NCBI RefSeq assembly: GCF_024733565.1
Contig: NZ_JANIOC010000012.1
Coordinates: 1-64,000, forward strand
DNA: 64,000 nucleotides
From: Rossellomorea sp. SC111
Lineage (GTDB): Bacteria; Bacillota; Bacilli; Bacillales; Bacillaceae_B
Direction of reading: 5' to 3'
Positions 43,727-52,482 of the stretch are shown one piece after another (position 1 is the stretch's first letter; every line of letters starts with the position of its first letter). The translations under genes were made by a program, and so were the position numbers. The notes under the pieces are model-generated. The model saw only the letters and a list, made by a program, of their open reading frames with translations. It did no database searches and was not told where the DNA came from.

Positions 43727-43774
43727 GCTGATTTTCTATATCGTAAAAGCCACAAGATAAATCAGCTTTTCCTT
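43727..43774 (+). terminator. Probable terminator after the HAD gene
   Basis: GCTGATTT pairs with AAATCAGC across a long loop, followed by TTTTCCTTTTC. Confidence 0.5.
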
Positions 43775-43932
43775 TTCTCGTTGGTTCCGGTTAACTTCAA
43801 AAATCTTCCCACTCCCTTTCCGTTTAAATTCATTGTATAGTACAGGTAGATCATTAGACTGGTTTTCTTTCGTTTTTGAAAGGAATGCGAAACTTATAGA
43901 AGGCTACTACATACTGATTGGGGAGGAAGGTC

Positions 43933-44262
43933 ATGACTGAAAAGCTGATTCCGGTATCCGGCGTAGATGTGGATTCTAAAACAAAATGTAAGCATTATCG
44001 AACATCAAAAGATATCATCGCCATTAAATTCAAATGCTGTAACACCTATTATCCTTGCCACTCTTGTCACGAAGAAGTAGCGGATCATGATCCCATTCTC
44101 TGGTCTCCGGAAGAGTGGAATACGAAAGCGATTCTGTGCGGGGAATGCAATAACGAGTTAACGATTTTACAATATATGAATTGTCAATCGGTCTGCCCCC
44201 ATTGTCAGTCCGATTTTAATCCCGGGTGTCAGAACCATTATCACCTGTACTTTGAAGGGTGA
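43933..44262 (+). CDS. CHY zinc-finger protein
   Basis: A 109-aa protein with the CHY-type zinc-finger ligand pattern: CKHY, then CCNTYYPCHSCH, CGEC and CPHCQSDFNPGCQNHYHLY, enough Cys/His for about three zinc sites. Bacterial members are uncharacterised; eukaryotic relatives include Hot13-like and ubiquitin-ligase domains. ATG 43933 has GGGAGGAAGG upstream. A parS site follows its stop. Confidence 0.87.
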   Translation: MTEKLIPVSGVDVDSKTKCKHYRTSKDIIAIKFKCCNTYYPCHSCHEEVADHDPILWSPEEWNTKAILCGECNNELTILQYMNCQSVCPHCQSDFNPGCQNHYHLYFEG

Positions 44263-44272
44263 ATGATAGCAA

Positions 44273-44288
44273 TGTTTCACGTGAAACG
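44273..44288 (+). other. parS-like site (15 of 16)
   Basis: TGTTTCACGTGAAACG matches TGTTNCACGTGAAACA except for the last base. It is intergenic, between the CHY zinc-finger gene and msrAB, about 40 kb from the perfect parS in walK. Likely a second Spo0J/ParB loading site. Confidence 0.85.
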
Positions 44289-44302
44289 AAGGGGATGATG
44301 AA

Positions 44303-45241
44303 ATGGAATTGGCAATGTTTGCAGGAGGTTGTTTCTGGTGTATGGTGGAACCCTTTGAGAGTCAGGAAGGAATCGAAGATATCATCTCAGGCTACACTGG
44401 AGGGCAGACACACGATCCGAACTATAAAGAAGTGACATCAGGTGAAACCGGTCATTATGAAGCCGTGCAGATCCTATTTGATCCTGCCTTATTTTCATAT
44501 GAGAAACTTCTGGATCTTTACTGGAGACAAATTAACCCGACAGACCCCGAAGGACAATTCAAAGATCGGGGAAGTTCATATCGGACAGCGATCTTTTATC
44601 ACAATGATCATCAAAAAAGGCTCGCGGAGTCCTCTAAAATAGAATTGGAGAAGAGCGGACGGTTTGCAGACCCTATCGTAACCGCAATCCTCCCTGCCAG
44701 GGAATTTTATCCTGCGGAAGACTATCATCAGGATTTCCATAAGAAAAACGCTTTCCGATATGCGCTGTACAAACGAAGCAGAGAAGATTTTCTGAAGGAA
44801 TATTGGCCAAAGGACCGCTCCCATTTAATAGGGAAGCTAACTGAGATGCAATATTTCGTCACTCAGGAAAATGGGACGGAGCCACCATATGAAAACGAAT
44901 TCTGGAATAACACGAGTGAAGGAATATATGTGGATATCGTGTCAGGGGAACCCCTCTTCACGTCTAAAGATCAGTATGAGAGTGGGTGTGGCTGGCCGAG
45001 CTTTACAAAGCCGGTCATGGACGTAAGCGTCAGCGAACGATACGATCTCTCCCATCGTTCTACCCGGGTGGAAGTCAGGAGCAGAGAAGCGGATTCCCAT
45101 CTTGGCCATGTCTTTTCCGACGGACCGGGTCCCAAAGGACTTCGCTACTGCATTAACTCTGCAGCTTTGCGGTTTATTCCTAAAGAAAAGCTGGAAGAGG
45201 AAGGGTATGGTGATTTTCTGATATTGTTTCCTCGTAAATAA
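44303..45241 (+). CDS. msrAB: Peptide-methionine sulfoxide reductase MsrA-MsrB fusion
   Basis: A 312-aa bifunctional repair enzyme. The N-terminal MsrA domain has catalytic C10 in GGCFWC and reduces methionine-S-sulfoxide. The C-terminal MsrB domain (about 175-305) has CGWPSF, HLGHVF and catalytic cysteine in [11 protein letters not shown] and reduces the R isomer. The MsrB zinc CxxC is absent ([13 protein letters not shown]), as in zinc-free MsrBs. Many bacilli have separate genes. The start is spaced by GGGGATGA. Confidence 0.93.
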   Translation: MELAMFAGGCFWCMVEPFESQEGIEDIISGYTGGQTHDPNYKEVTSGETGHYEAVQILFDPALFSYEKLLDLYWRQINPTDPEGQFKDRGSSYRTAIFYHNDHQKRLAESSKIELEKSGRFADPIVTAILPAREFYPAEDYHQDFHKKNAFRYALYKRSREDFLKEYWPKDRSHLIGKLTEMQYFVTQENGTEPPYENEFWNNTSEGIYVDIVSGEPLFTSKDQYESGCGWPSFTKPVMDVSVSERYDLSHRSTRVEVRSREADSHLGHVFSDGPGPKGLRYCINSAALRFIPKEKLEEEGYGDFLILFPRK

Positions 45242-45292
45242 TGACATGCCGGCCGCCAAGGTTAGCCAAAGGATTGGAAGATTCCTCGTTGC

Positions 45293-45343
45293 AAAAAAAA
45301 ACAACCGGAAGCAGGTGATGTCCCTCTGTTCCCGGTTGTTCTT
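45293..45343. terminator. Bidirectional terminator
   Basis: ACAACCGG/CCGGTTGT stem with an A8 run to the left and TTCTTT to the right, between msrAB (+) and the 44-aa gene (-). Confidence 0.8.
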
Positions 45344-45362
45344 TATCTATGGTTGATCGTTA

Positions 45363-45497
45363 TTACTGTTGTGGTCGGTTTTTCTTGGTGTTTTCCTGCC
45401 CGGTTGTAAACTCGACTAATTCAGAACTCGTGCGATTTCCTCTTTTAGCATTCGTATTACTTTGAGCATTGCGGTTTCCTTTTTTAGTGCGTCCCAT
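45363..45497 (-). CDS. 44-aa N/K/R-rich small protein, possibly spore-associated
   Basis: A short minus-strand frame with GGAGGG nine bases before the ATG and a terminator after the stop. It begins MGRTKKGNRNAQSNTNAKRG and ends NTKKNRPQQ. The composition (Asn, Lys, Arg, Gln, Thr, no Cys or Trp) resembles minor small acid-soluble spore proteins, but I do not recognise a specific family. The function label is inference from composition only. Confidence 0.6.
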   Translation of the reverse strand: MGRTKKGNRNAQSNTNAKRGNRTSSELVEFTTGQENTKKNRPQQ

Positions 45498-45643
45498 TCA
45501 GAATCCCTCCCTAAATAGTCAAGCATTTATAGTTTAAGGAGTTACGCAGGAAATATTCTGGTGTATCATGCGACAAAATATGTCAGGAATCTTGGTTTTT
45601 TAATTTATTTCCCAGGCTATATTCGACAAAAACCTCACATTTT

Positions 45644-47194
45644 CTAGAGGTCCGTCCCTCCATCTTCAAACTTTGTGAGGGGTTTCTTGGCAGGGCCTTC
45701 GATGACGTCTCCGTCAATGGAGAAGCGTGAGCCGTGACAAGGACAGTCCCAGGTGTGGTCTCCGTGATTCCACTCGGTTTCGCAGCCGAGATGGGTACAT
45801 GTTGTATCCACCACATGCAATTTTCCCGTTTCATCCCGGAACCCTCCACATCGGCGCCCGTTCAAGTTCACGACATCGCCTTCCCCTTTCTTAAGGTCTT
45901 CGGGTTTTTTAGATGGGATTTGAAGTTTTCCTTTAATGAGCTCGCCGGCTACATTGAGATTCTCTTTGAAAAAATGCTTGATACTAGGGTCAGCAACAAA
46001 CCTCGAAGGTGAGTATATATCTGCATAAATGTGATGATTTCCTAAGATCTGGTCAGAAAGTATCTCCCCGCCTAGAGTACCGGAAGTCATCCCCCACTTA
46101 TTAAAGCCTGTCGCGACAAAAATTGAGGGATGCTTTTCCGTCAGTTTCCCGATATAAGGCACTTTATCAAGTGTGATCAAGTCCTGTGCAGACCACCGAT
46201 ACCTTACTTCGTCTATCCCGACTACTTCTTCTCCAAATTCCTGAAGTGCCCTATAGTGGTCCATCGTATCTTTTCCTTGCCCCGTCTTATGTTTATCCCC
46301 GCCGATCAGGATTAGCTTTTCACCGTTATCATCCACTTCATAGCGGAGGGAACGGGTCGGATCTTCTGCACTGATATACATTCCCCCTGGATAATCCTTC
46401 TTGGCTTTAACTCCGAGAATGTAAGAACGTTCTGCATGCATTTTCGTGAAATAAAACCCCATGCCATCATAAAAGGGGAAGTGGGAGCAGATGACGACGA
46501 ATTCACTATCGAGGTGATATCCATCAGACGTGACAACCTGCGTGCTATCTCCTTCATTGATGGTCTTCGCAGTGGTTCCTTCATAGATTTGACCACCCAA
46601 TCCTGTATAAGAATCAATTAAGGCTTTTAAATATTTCAATGGATGGAATTGAGCCTGTTTCTCCATCATCACGGCCTTTTTGATATCCAGGTCGAGGGGG
46701 ATGTCTTCTGTGAGCCTACCTGCAATATCCAACTTCTGATACGCATCATATTCCTTTTCTATCTTCTCTGCATAGTGTTCTGTCGTTGCATACACATACG
46801 CGTCTTCTTCTGAAAAATAACAGTCGATGTTTTCGTTATGAATGGTGTCCTTGATGAACTGAATAGCCTTTGTTTGGGACAGATAATATTTCCTTGCGAA
46901 TTCTTGTCCGAAATGCTGGATGAGTTCATCATAAATCAATCCGTGCTGTGCGGAAATTTTGGCGGTTGTATGACCTGTCGTGCCGTTCAATACGTGATCA
47001 GCCTCTATGAGGGCAACCTTCTTCCCGCCTTTTGCCAACAGATAAGCAGTTGTGATCCCTGCTATCCCGCCTCCGACAACGGTTACGTCTACTTTCAGGT
47101 TTTGATCCAGCTTTTTAAATAGGGGGAGTTTTGTCGTTTCTCTCCAGTACGGTTCCGGTGTGTTGGAGAATGCATTTTGTTGGTGTGTATCCAT
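45644..47194 (-). CDS. yhfW: FAD-dependent oxidoreductase with C-terminal Rieske domain (YhfW-like)
   Basis: A 516-aa protein. A DAO-type FAD domain starts at VTVVGGGIAGITTAYLLAKG (about residue 38). The C-terminal Rieske [2Fe-2S] domain (about 425-516) has CTHLGC and CPCHGSRF, supplying the two Cys and two His ligands. This fusion matches B. subtilis YhfW. The physiological substrate is unknown; electrons presumably pass between flavin and the cluster. Confidence 0.9.
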   Translation of the reverse strand: MDTHQQNAFSNTPEPYWRETTKLPLFKKLDQNLKVDVTVVGGGIAGITTAYLLAKGGKKVALIEADHVLNGTTGHTTAKISAQHGLIYDELIQHFGQEFARKYYLSQTKAIQFIKDTIHNENIDCYFSEEDAYVYATTEHYAEKIEKEYDAYQKLDIAGRLTEDIPLDLDIKKAVMMEKQAQFHPLKYLKALIDSYTGLGGQIYEGTTAKTINEGDSTQVVTSDGYHLDSEFVVICSHFPFYDGMGFYFTKMHAERSYILGVKAKKDYPGGMYISAEDPTRSLRYEVDDNGEKLILIGGDKHKTGQGKDTMDHYRALQEFGEEVVGIDEVRYRWSAQDLITLDKVPYIGKLTEKHPSIFVATGFNKWGMTSGTLGGEILSDQILGNHHIYADIYSPSRFVADPSIKHFFKENLNVAGELIKGKLQIPSKKPEDLKKGEGDVVNLNGRRCGGFRDETGKLHVVDTTCTHLGCETEWNHGDHTWDCPCHGSRFSIDGDVIEGPAKKPLTKFEDGGTDL

Positions 47195-47264
47195 ATGAAC
47201 GCTCCTTTTGCTTTCTATTCTTTACCATTCTCTCCCGAAATGAAGAAAAAATAAGTGCGAAAAG

Positions 47265-47304
47265 AGAAAAAAAGAGACTGACCCGGTGATGGAGTCAATC
47301 TCTT
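47265..47304 (-). terminator. Terminator of folD
   Basis: GAGATTGACTC pairs with GGGTCAGTCTC, and a T run follows on the minus strand. Confidence 0.75.
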
Positions 47305-47317
47305 GAAGCGTTGTGAC

Positions 47318-48172
47318 TTAAGAATTTTGAAGGATAGGGCCGTATTTCTCAGCAGAATCAACAGTCTGCTTTAATAGCATAGAGATGGTCACAGGTCCAA
47401 CACCGCCAGGGACAGGTGTGATGGCGCTTGCCTTTTCATAGCATGCTTCATAATCGATGTCCCCGACGTTCCCTTTGTTGTAACCGGCATCTAGTACGAC
47501 AGCACCTTCTTTTAACCATCCGCCTTGGATGAAGTTCGGTTTGCCGACAGCTGCCACGACAATATCTGCAGTAGCCAGGATATCAGGGAGATTCTCTGTA
47601 TAGGAATGGCAAGTAGTCACGGTTGCGTTTCCGTTCAATAACATCATGGAAACCGGTTTACCCAGGATCGGACTCCTTCCAACCACGACGGCGTGTTTCC
47701 CTTCAAGGGCTACCCCGTAATAATCGATGATGCTCATGATGGCTGCCGGGGTGCAGGATGGGTATTCACCGAAGCCCAATGAATTTTGGCCGAAGCCGAG
47801 GCTCGTGACCCCGTCGACATCCTTTTCGATGGAAATCGCTTCAAAGGCCGCGCGTTCGTCGATTTGATGGGGAACGGGGTGCTGTAAGAGAATCCCATGT
47901 ACGGAAGAGTCATCATTCAGCTTCCCGATCACATCAAGCAGTTCTTCTGTTGTCGTTTCTTTTGGAAGGTGGATGCGTCTTGATTCCATTCCGATTTTTG
48001 CACATGCATTTCCCTTCATCTTCACGTACGTAGCAGAAGATGGATCATCTCCGACCAGCACCGTTGCAAGACACGGAGTGATTCCCTTCTCCTTTAGTAC
48101 AGCTACTCTTGATTTCAGGCTTTCCTTAATTTCAGATGCAACAAGTTTCCCGTCTAATACTAGTGGTTCCAC
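47318..48172 (-). CDS. folD: Bifunctional methylenetetrahydrofolate dehydrogenase/cyclohydrolase FolD
   Basis: A 284-aa enzyme interconverting 5,10-methylene-, methenyl- and 10-formyl-tetrahydrofolate. Family motifs: YVKMKGNACAKIGM (catalytic lysine), GILLQHPVP, VVGRSPILGKP for NADP binding, and TPVPGGVGPVT. Full length. It is preceded by a ZTP riboswitch, which links expression to low 10-formyl-THF and hence to purine synthesis. Confidence 0.96.
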   Translation of the reverse strand: MEPLVLDGKLVASEIKESLKSRVAVLKEKGITPCLATVLVGDDPSSATYVKMKGNACAKIGMESRRIHLPKETTTEELLDVIGKLNDDSSVHGILLQHPVPHQIDERAAFEAISIEKDVDGVTSLGFGQNSLGFGEYPSCTPAAIMSIIDYYGVALEGKHAVVVGRSPILGKPVSMMLLNGNATVTTCHSYTENLPDILATADIVVAAVGKPNFIQGGWLKEGAVVLDAGYNKGNVGDIDYEACYEKASAITPVPGGVGPVTISMLLKQTVDSAEKYGPILQNS

Positions 48173-48189
48173 TGCAATCCCTCCTGATT

Positions 48190-48310
48190 ATAGTAAAAAA
48201 AGACAAGGGTATCCCCTTGCCTTCTGCCCAGGCGAACGGCTAATGGCTCATGTTTTGTAAAATTCGCAGCTCCCTTGTGGTTGATTCCACATTTTCGCCA
48301 GTCACTGCTT
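48190..48310 (-). ncRNA. ZTP (pfl) riboswitch controlling folD
   Basis: Reading the minus strand: GTGACTGGCG (48306-48297), AAGGGAGCTGCG (48276-48265) and CGCCTGGGCA (48234-48225) are the conserved pfl-motif segments. A terminator stem CAAGGGG/CCCTTG with a T7 run follows (48223-48195), directly before folD. ZTP/ZMP accumulates when 10-formyl-THF is short; the riboswitch is known to activate folate and purine genes including folD. Confidence 0.87.
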
Positions 48311-48332
48311 TAATTATCTTCAAACTTATTGT

Positions 48333-48379
48333 AACACGAATATAAATTAAATTTCCAGTATTAATGTTCGTGTTTTTTC
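48333..48379 (+). terminator. Terminator-like hairpin upstream of the SDR operon
   Basis: AACACGAA...ATTAA pairs with TTAAT...TTCGTGTT, followed by TTTTTTC. No plus-strand gene precedes it. It may be an attenuator or a barrier between divergent units. Confidence 0.45.
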
Positions 48380-48511
48380 TGGGAATACATCAAAAGACTG
48401 AGAGTGTGCTACATCTAATTTTCTATTAGGTTCAACCCCGAATAGACGATTTTTGGCCTTTAAAAATTTCATACACTGGGAGTAACAAGAGAAAAGAAAG
48501 GGGTATGGGAT

Positions 48512-49243
48512 ATGTTTGAACAAAAAATCGTCATGATAACGGGTGCTTCAAAAGGACTGGGGAAGGCATTGGCAATGAAGTTCGCTGAAGAAGGGGCAAA
48601 GGTGGCTATTTGTGCACGAAACCCGGGACCGCTAAAGGAAGTTGAAAAAGAATTGAAAATGTTGGGAGCGGAAGTGGTGGCACTAGAGGCCGATGTTTCG
48701 GATGCCCGTGATGTAGAACGTTTTGTGTCGGTGACAGAAGAAGTTTGGGGAAGCGTTGATGTTCTGATAAATAATGCTTCTGTGTTTGGACCGGGGCCGC
48801 GCCTGTTGGCGGATTATCCAGAGGCGGAGTTTATGGAGGTGCTCAGAATCAATACGTTAAACCCATTTTTAGTAACCAAACGGGTTCTTCCCGGTATGAT
48901 CAGCAGGGGGAGGGGCTCTATCATAAATTTAACTTCAGAAGCGGGCCAAACAGGGTTCAGCGAATGGGGAGCGTACGGTATTTCGAAATTCGCGGTGGAA
49001 GGAATGACTCAAACGTGGGCAGACGAGCTGAATGGGACAGGTGTGCGGGTGAACATGGTGGATCCGGGTGAGATGGACACTGAAATGCACGACAAGGCTG
49101 TACCTGAATGTGATTATCCCCTTGCAAATCCACACGATCACCTGGATGTCTTTCTATATCTTGCATCTGATGCTTCATCTGATGAAAACGGTAAGAGATT
49201 TGAAGCGCAGGAGTTTCAATGGAAAGCGGGGGATGAGGCATGA
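48512..49243 (+). CDS. Short-chain dehydrogenase/reductase
   Basis: A 243-aa classical SDR with cofactor motif TGASKGLG (residues 10-17), NNAS, a catalytic-serine region INLTSEAG and YGISKFA (Tyr and Lys). Substrate unknown. GAAAGGGG precedes the start. The stop overlaps the next gene's ATG by four bases (ATGA), tying it to a QueA-like protein. Confidence 0.85.
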   Translation: MFEQKIVMITGASKGLGKALAMKFAEEGAKVAICARNPGPLKEVEKELKMLGAEVVALEADVSDARDVERFVSVTEEVWGSVDVLINNASVFGPGPRLLADYPEAEFMEVLRINTLNPFLVTKRVLPGMISRGRGSIINLTSEAGQTGFSEWGAYGISKFAVEGMTQTWADELNGTGVRVNMVDPGEMDTEMHDKAVPECDYPLANPHDHLDVFLYLASDASSDENGKRFEAQEFQWKAGDEA

Positions 49244-50259
49244 ATGAACGTTCCTATTCCTTTCAAATCCCCTCCCGTTTGAACGCGACGACACCCATCG
49301 AACTTCAGGGGTTTGAGAGGGATGACGTGAAGCTGATGGTACTGGACCGTGAGAACGGCCAGTGTGAACATACTGTATTTAAAAACCTGCCTGATTTTTT
49401 ACATGAGGGGGACGTGCTTGTTTTCAATAACAGCAGAACCCTTCCTGCATCACTCAAAGGGAAGCAGGGAAACCGGAATGTCCTCCTTCGCCTTTCCAGG
49501 AAAAGGGAGGATGCCACGTGGGATGCCCTCATTCTTGGGGACTTCCATCAAGCGGAGGAACCAATTGATTTTCCAGGAGGTGTATCAGGGCGCATAAAGG
49601 GTCAAGGAAGTGAAAGCCCGCTTGTACAGGTGGAGTTCAACAAGGGTGGAAGTGAACTGATGGACTTCATTTTCAAATACGGTGAGCCCATCCGTTATGA
49701 ATACATCCAGGAGCCCTGGCCACTGGACTATTACCAGAATGTCTATGGATCGGTACCGGGGTCCGTTGAAATGGCATCTGCAGGAAGGGCTTTTACATGG
49801 AGATTATTACATGCCTTAAAGGAAAAAGGAGTCGGCATTGTGTTCATCCAGCTCCACGCAGGCTTGAGCTACTATGGGAACGATCGCTGGCCGATGCCAG
49901 AGTGCCACCCTGAAGACTATCAGGTGAGTTCAGACGCGGTTAAAGAAATACGTCACGCAAAGGAGCGGGGGAAGAGGGTCATCGCAGTGGGTACAACGGT
50001 TGTTCGGACACTTGAGACGGTCATGACTCAGTACGGGCAGTTTCAGGCTGCTGAAGGTGTCACAAACCTATATATATCCGGTGATACACCCCTCCAAATC
50101 GTAGACGGTCTCATTACTGGCCTGCACGAGCCGGAAGCGAGTCATTTGGATCTCTTAAAGGCGTTCATGTCAGAGGACAAATTGCGTCATGCCTATCAAA
50201 CGGCTCTGGAAAAAAACTATAAATGGCATGAATTCGGGGATATGAATGTCATTTTGTAA
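49240..50259 (+). CDS. QueA-like S-adenosylmethionine:tRNA ribosyltransferase-isomerase homologue (divergent)
   Basis: A 339-aa protein of the QueA fold and length: VKLMVLDRENGQ, EGDVLVFNNSRTLPASL, IQLHAGLSYY, VIAVGTTVVRTLE and the C-terminal YKWHEFGDMNVIL all align with QueA. Positions normally conserved differ: the PTAGLHF motif reads ASAGRAF and HVGLGTF reads HAGLSYY. It is therefore probably a paralogue with altered function rather than the housekeeping queuosine enzyme, which usually sits with tgt and ruvB. It is coupled to an SDR and a VOC gene. Confidence 0.78.
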   Translation: MNERSYSFQIPSRLNATTPIELQGFERDDVKLMVLDRENGQCEHTVFKNLPDFLHEGDVLVFNNSRTLPASLKGKQGNRNVLLRLSRKREDATWDALILGDFHQAEEPIDFPGGVSGRIKGQGSESPLVQVEFNKGGSELMDFIFKYGEPIRYEYIQEPWPLDYYQNVYGSVPGSVEMASAGRAFTWRLLHALKEKGVGIVFIQLHAGLSYYGNDRWPMPECHPEDYQVSSDAVKEIRHAKERGKRVIAVGTTVVRTLETVMTQYGQFQAAEGVTNLYISGDTPLQIVDGLITGLHEPEASHLDLLKAFMSEDKLRHAYQTALEKNYKWHEFGDMNVIL

Positions 50260-50270
50260 GGAGAATGAGT

Positions 50271-50627
50271 ATGAGACTTCATCATATTGGGATGAATGTG
50301 AAGAATCTGGAGAAATCGAAGGAATTCTATCAGTCACATTTTGGATTTGAAGAAGAAATGGTTTTTAAATGGGGAAGTGAGAACATCCTGTTTTTGAAAA
50401 AGGGTGATTGCCGATTGGAGCTAATCGAGGAGTCTGGGGAGGATGACGGAATGAAGCGTACATTTCTTCATTTAGCTTTGGAAGCAGACGATTTTGAGAA
50501 GGAAGTTGGATTCGTAATGGAGAAGGGATTAATGCCTGTGGAAGGCCCCCTCCTTCTTGAAAATGGCTGGAAAGTGGCTTTTTTCTTAGGTCCCGATGGC
50601 GAAATCATTGAGTTTATTGAAGCGTAG
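50271..50627 (+). CDS. VOC family protein
   Basis: A 118-aa VOC (glyoxalase-fold) protein starting MRLHHIGMNVKNLEKSKEFYQSHFGF and ending FFLGPDGEIIEFIEA, with metal-ligand type H and E residues. The ATG at 50271 is seven bases after AAGGAG. It is the third gene of the SDR/QueA-like operon, 11 bases after it. Substrate unknown. Confidence 0.83.
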   Translation: MRLHHIGMNVKNLEKSKEFYQSHFGFEEEMVFKWGSENILFLKKGDCRLELIEESGEDDGMKRTFLHLALEADDFEKEVGFVMEKGLMPVEGPLLLENGWKVAFFLGPDGEIIEFIEA

Positions 50628-50781
50628 GGGATGGTTTATACCTTTTTCATTGTTATTTCTTGAATCCGGCTGATTTATCCCCACCAACCCCATAGGTTTT
50701 ATGAAATTTTTTTGTCTGTGATTCTGTGATACAGTTATCCGGGTAATAAATGAACTGACTATGGTGTAGGAAGGGATTTTC

Positions 50782-51426
50782 ATGAATAAAGAAAAGAGTT
50801 TACGCTGGTCGTTCTTCTTTGTGGGACTGCTCGTGCTGTCGTTTGGCATCAGCTTGACGATCAAGGGGAAAGACCTGGGAATCGGACCTTGGGATGTATT
50901 CCATTATGGGTTATTCAAGCAGCTTGGTCTGACGATCGGGACGTGGTCCATCATTGTGGGCTTCATCATCCTGTTTGTGACAGGTGTCGGGACCAGGTCA
51001 TTTCCTAAAGCCGGTGCGTTTATCAATATGCTATTAATTGGAATTTTCATAGATGTATTCAACTTTTTACTGCCTGATCCACAATCTTTCCTGGCAGAAG
51101 CCATCGTGTTTGCCATTGGGATCGTGGTGATCGGGTACGGAATCGGTCTGTACGTTTCAGCGGACCTCGGAGCGGGGCCGCGGGATAGTCTCATGCTGCT
51201 GGTCGTTGAGAAAACGGGTTGGAAAGTGCAATGGGTGCGGAATGGAATGGAAATCATCGTGTTCTTCTTCGGTTGGTTATTGGGCGGTCCTGTCGGGATC
51301 GGTACTGTGATCATCGCACTGGGACTCGGTTCCATCGTTGGATTTTCATTGCCTCAAAGCAAAAAGCTACTTCACTTTCTCATTGCAAGACAGATGACAA
51401 AACGAGACAATCCTTTAGCAAGCTAA
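50782..51426 (+). CDS. YczE/YyaS/YitT family membrane protein
   Basis: A 214-aa protein with five or six TM helices. It shows LVLSFGISLTIKGKDLGIGPWDVFHYGL and IGLYVSADLGAGPRDSLML, the two internal repeats (G-x-G-P-x-D) that mark this family. YczE in B. subtilis affects bacillaene/surfactin-related processes by an unknown mechanism; no specific function is claimed here. GGAAGGGA lies before the ATG. Confidence 0.85.
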   Translation: MNKEKSLRWSFFFVGLLVLSFGISLTIKGKDLGIGPWDVFHYGLFKQLGLTIGTWSIIVGFIILFVTGVGTRSFPKAGAFINMLLIGIFIDVFNFLLPDPQSFLAEAIVFAIGIVVIGYGIGLYVSADLGAGPRDSLMLLVVEKTGWKVQWVRNGMEIIVFFFGWLLGGPVGIGTVIIALGLGSIVGFSLPQSKKLLHFLIARQMTKRDNPLAS

Positions 51427-51532
51427 GGGTTGTCTTTATTTAATTTGAAAAGGTTTTTCAAACGATCATCCAGAAGTATGAATAGAGTTCAGGTAAGAGG
51501 AATCTATTATGTGAGAAGGAATGGGTGGGAGT

Positions 51533-51682
51533 ATGAAAGAGCTTGTAGACTATTGTTACCTCTGTCAAAAGCCCCTCTATTGTTTGGACGGTTTCTTTAA
51601 CGGTGTTCAAATCGGGGAGGGAAAGAACTGTTGTTTTGAGTGTGAGGAACGTCATAAGGAGGAGATTTTACATGAGTCATGA
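51533..51682 (+). CDS. 49-aa double-CxxC small protein
   Basis: A short frame beginning MKELVDYCYLCQKPLYCLDG, with a second cluster NCCFECEERHKEE. The two CxxC pairs suggest one zinc-ribbon-like site. GGTGGGAG precedes the ATG, and the end overlaps the AlkD gene start by 11 bases, indicating coupling. It is unrecognised. It may be a small zinc protein acting with AlkD, but that is only inference from position. Confidence 0.65.
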   Translation: MKELVDYCYLCQKPLYCLDGFFNGVQIGEGKNCCFECEERHKEEILHES

Positions 51683-52367
51683 GTATGCTGTTAAACTGAT
51701 TGCCCGATTGAAAGATCATCAAAACAGTGAAAACCGGGAAGCCATGGAAGCGTATATGAGAAACCAGTTTGAGTTCTTTGGCATCAGGACTCCGGAGCGC
51801 ACTCTCTTGCTCCGCGATTTTCTAAAGGAGAAGGGAAAACCAGCCATGGAAGAATTGCCTGATATTGTACGTTCTCTCTGGTCGGAACCTCAGCGTGAAT
51901 GTCAATACGTCGCTCTCGGCCTGATCGATAAACAATCAAGGTACTTAACAAAGGAGCATCTTCCCCTCTTGGAAGAAATGATTGTCACGAAATCCTGGTG
52001 GGATACGATTGATCATATTGCTTCCAATCATGTAGGGAAAATCTATCAAAAAGAAGAAGATGACACATACTTAGAGAAATGGATACACTCAGATAATATA
52101 TGGTTGAACCGCATCGCCATCCTTCATCAATTGAAATATAAGGACGAAACCGATGAGGCACGCCTATTCAGATATATCGGAATGCATCGTCAATCGAAGG
52201 AGTTTTTTATCCAGAAAGCAATCGGATGGGCACTGAGGGAGTATTCAAAAACGAATCCCGAAGCGGTGAAGGACTTCATTGCTACAGAGGAGCTGGCTCC
52301 ATTGAGTGTCCGGGAAGGATTGAAGCATGTGAATCGAAAAGCAAAGGCGGAGAAAACGGTAAAATAG
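51672..52367 (+). CDS. alkD: DNA alkylation repair glycosylase AlkD-like
   Basis: A 231-aa all-helical HEAT-like repeat protein. Family motifs: RNQFEFFGIRTPERTLL and KSWWDTIDHIASNHVG, with the catalytic Trp/Asp of AlkD, and WLNRIAILHQLKYK. AlkD removes bulky or charged N3/N7-alkylated purines without base flipping. ATG 51672 follows AAGGAGGAG; the longer upstream frame overlaps the 49-aa gene and is not family-like. Confidence 0.9.
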   Translation: MSHEYAVKLIARLKDHQNSENREAMEAYMRNQFEFFGIRTPERTLLLRDFLKEKGKPAMEELPDIVRSLWSEPQRECQYVALGLIDKQSRYLTKEHLPLLEEMIVTKSWWDTIDHIASNHVGKIYQKEEDDTYLEKWIHSDNIWLNRIAILHQLKYKDETDEARLFRYIGMHRQSKEFFIQKAIGWALREYSKTNPEAVKDFIATEELAPLSVREGLKHVNRKAKAEKTVK

Positions 52368-52482
52368 CAAGGGGTTCCGCAAAGAAATAAGGGAAAATTC
52401 CTATTTTATCTTTCAGGTATTCACTCAGGACCCCAATCTAGTATAAAGTAAAGAAAGATAGATTTGAGAGGGGCATTGGGAT

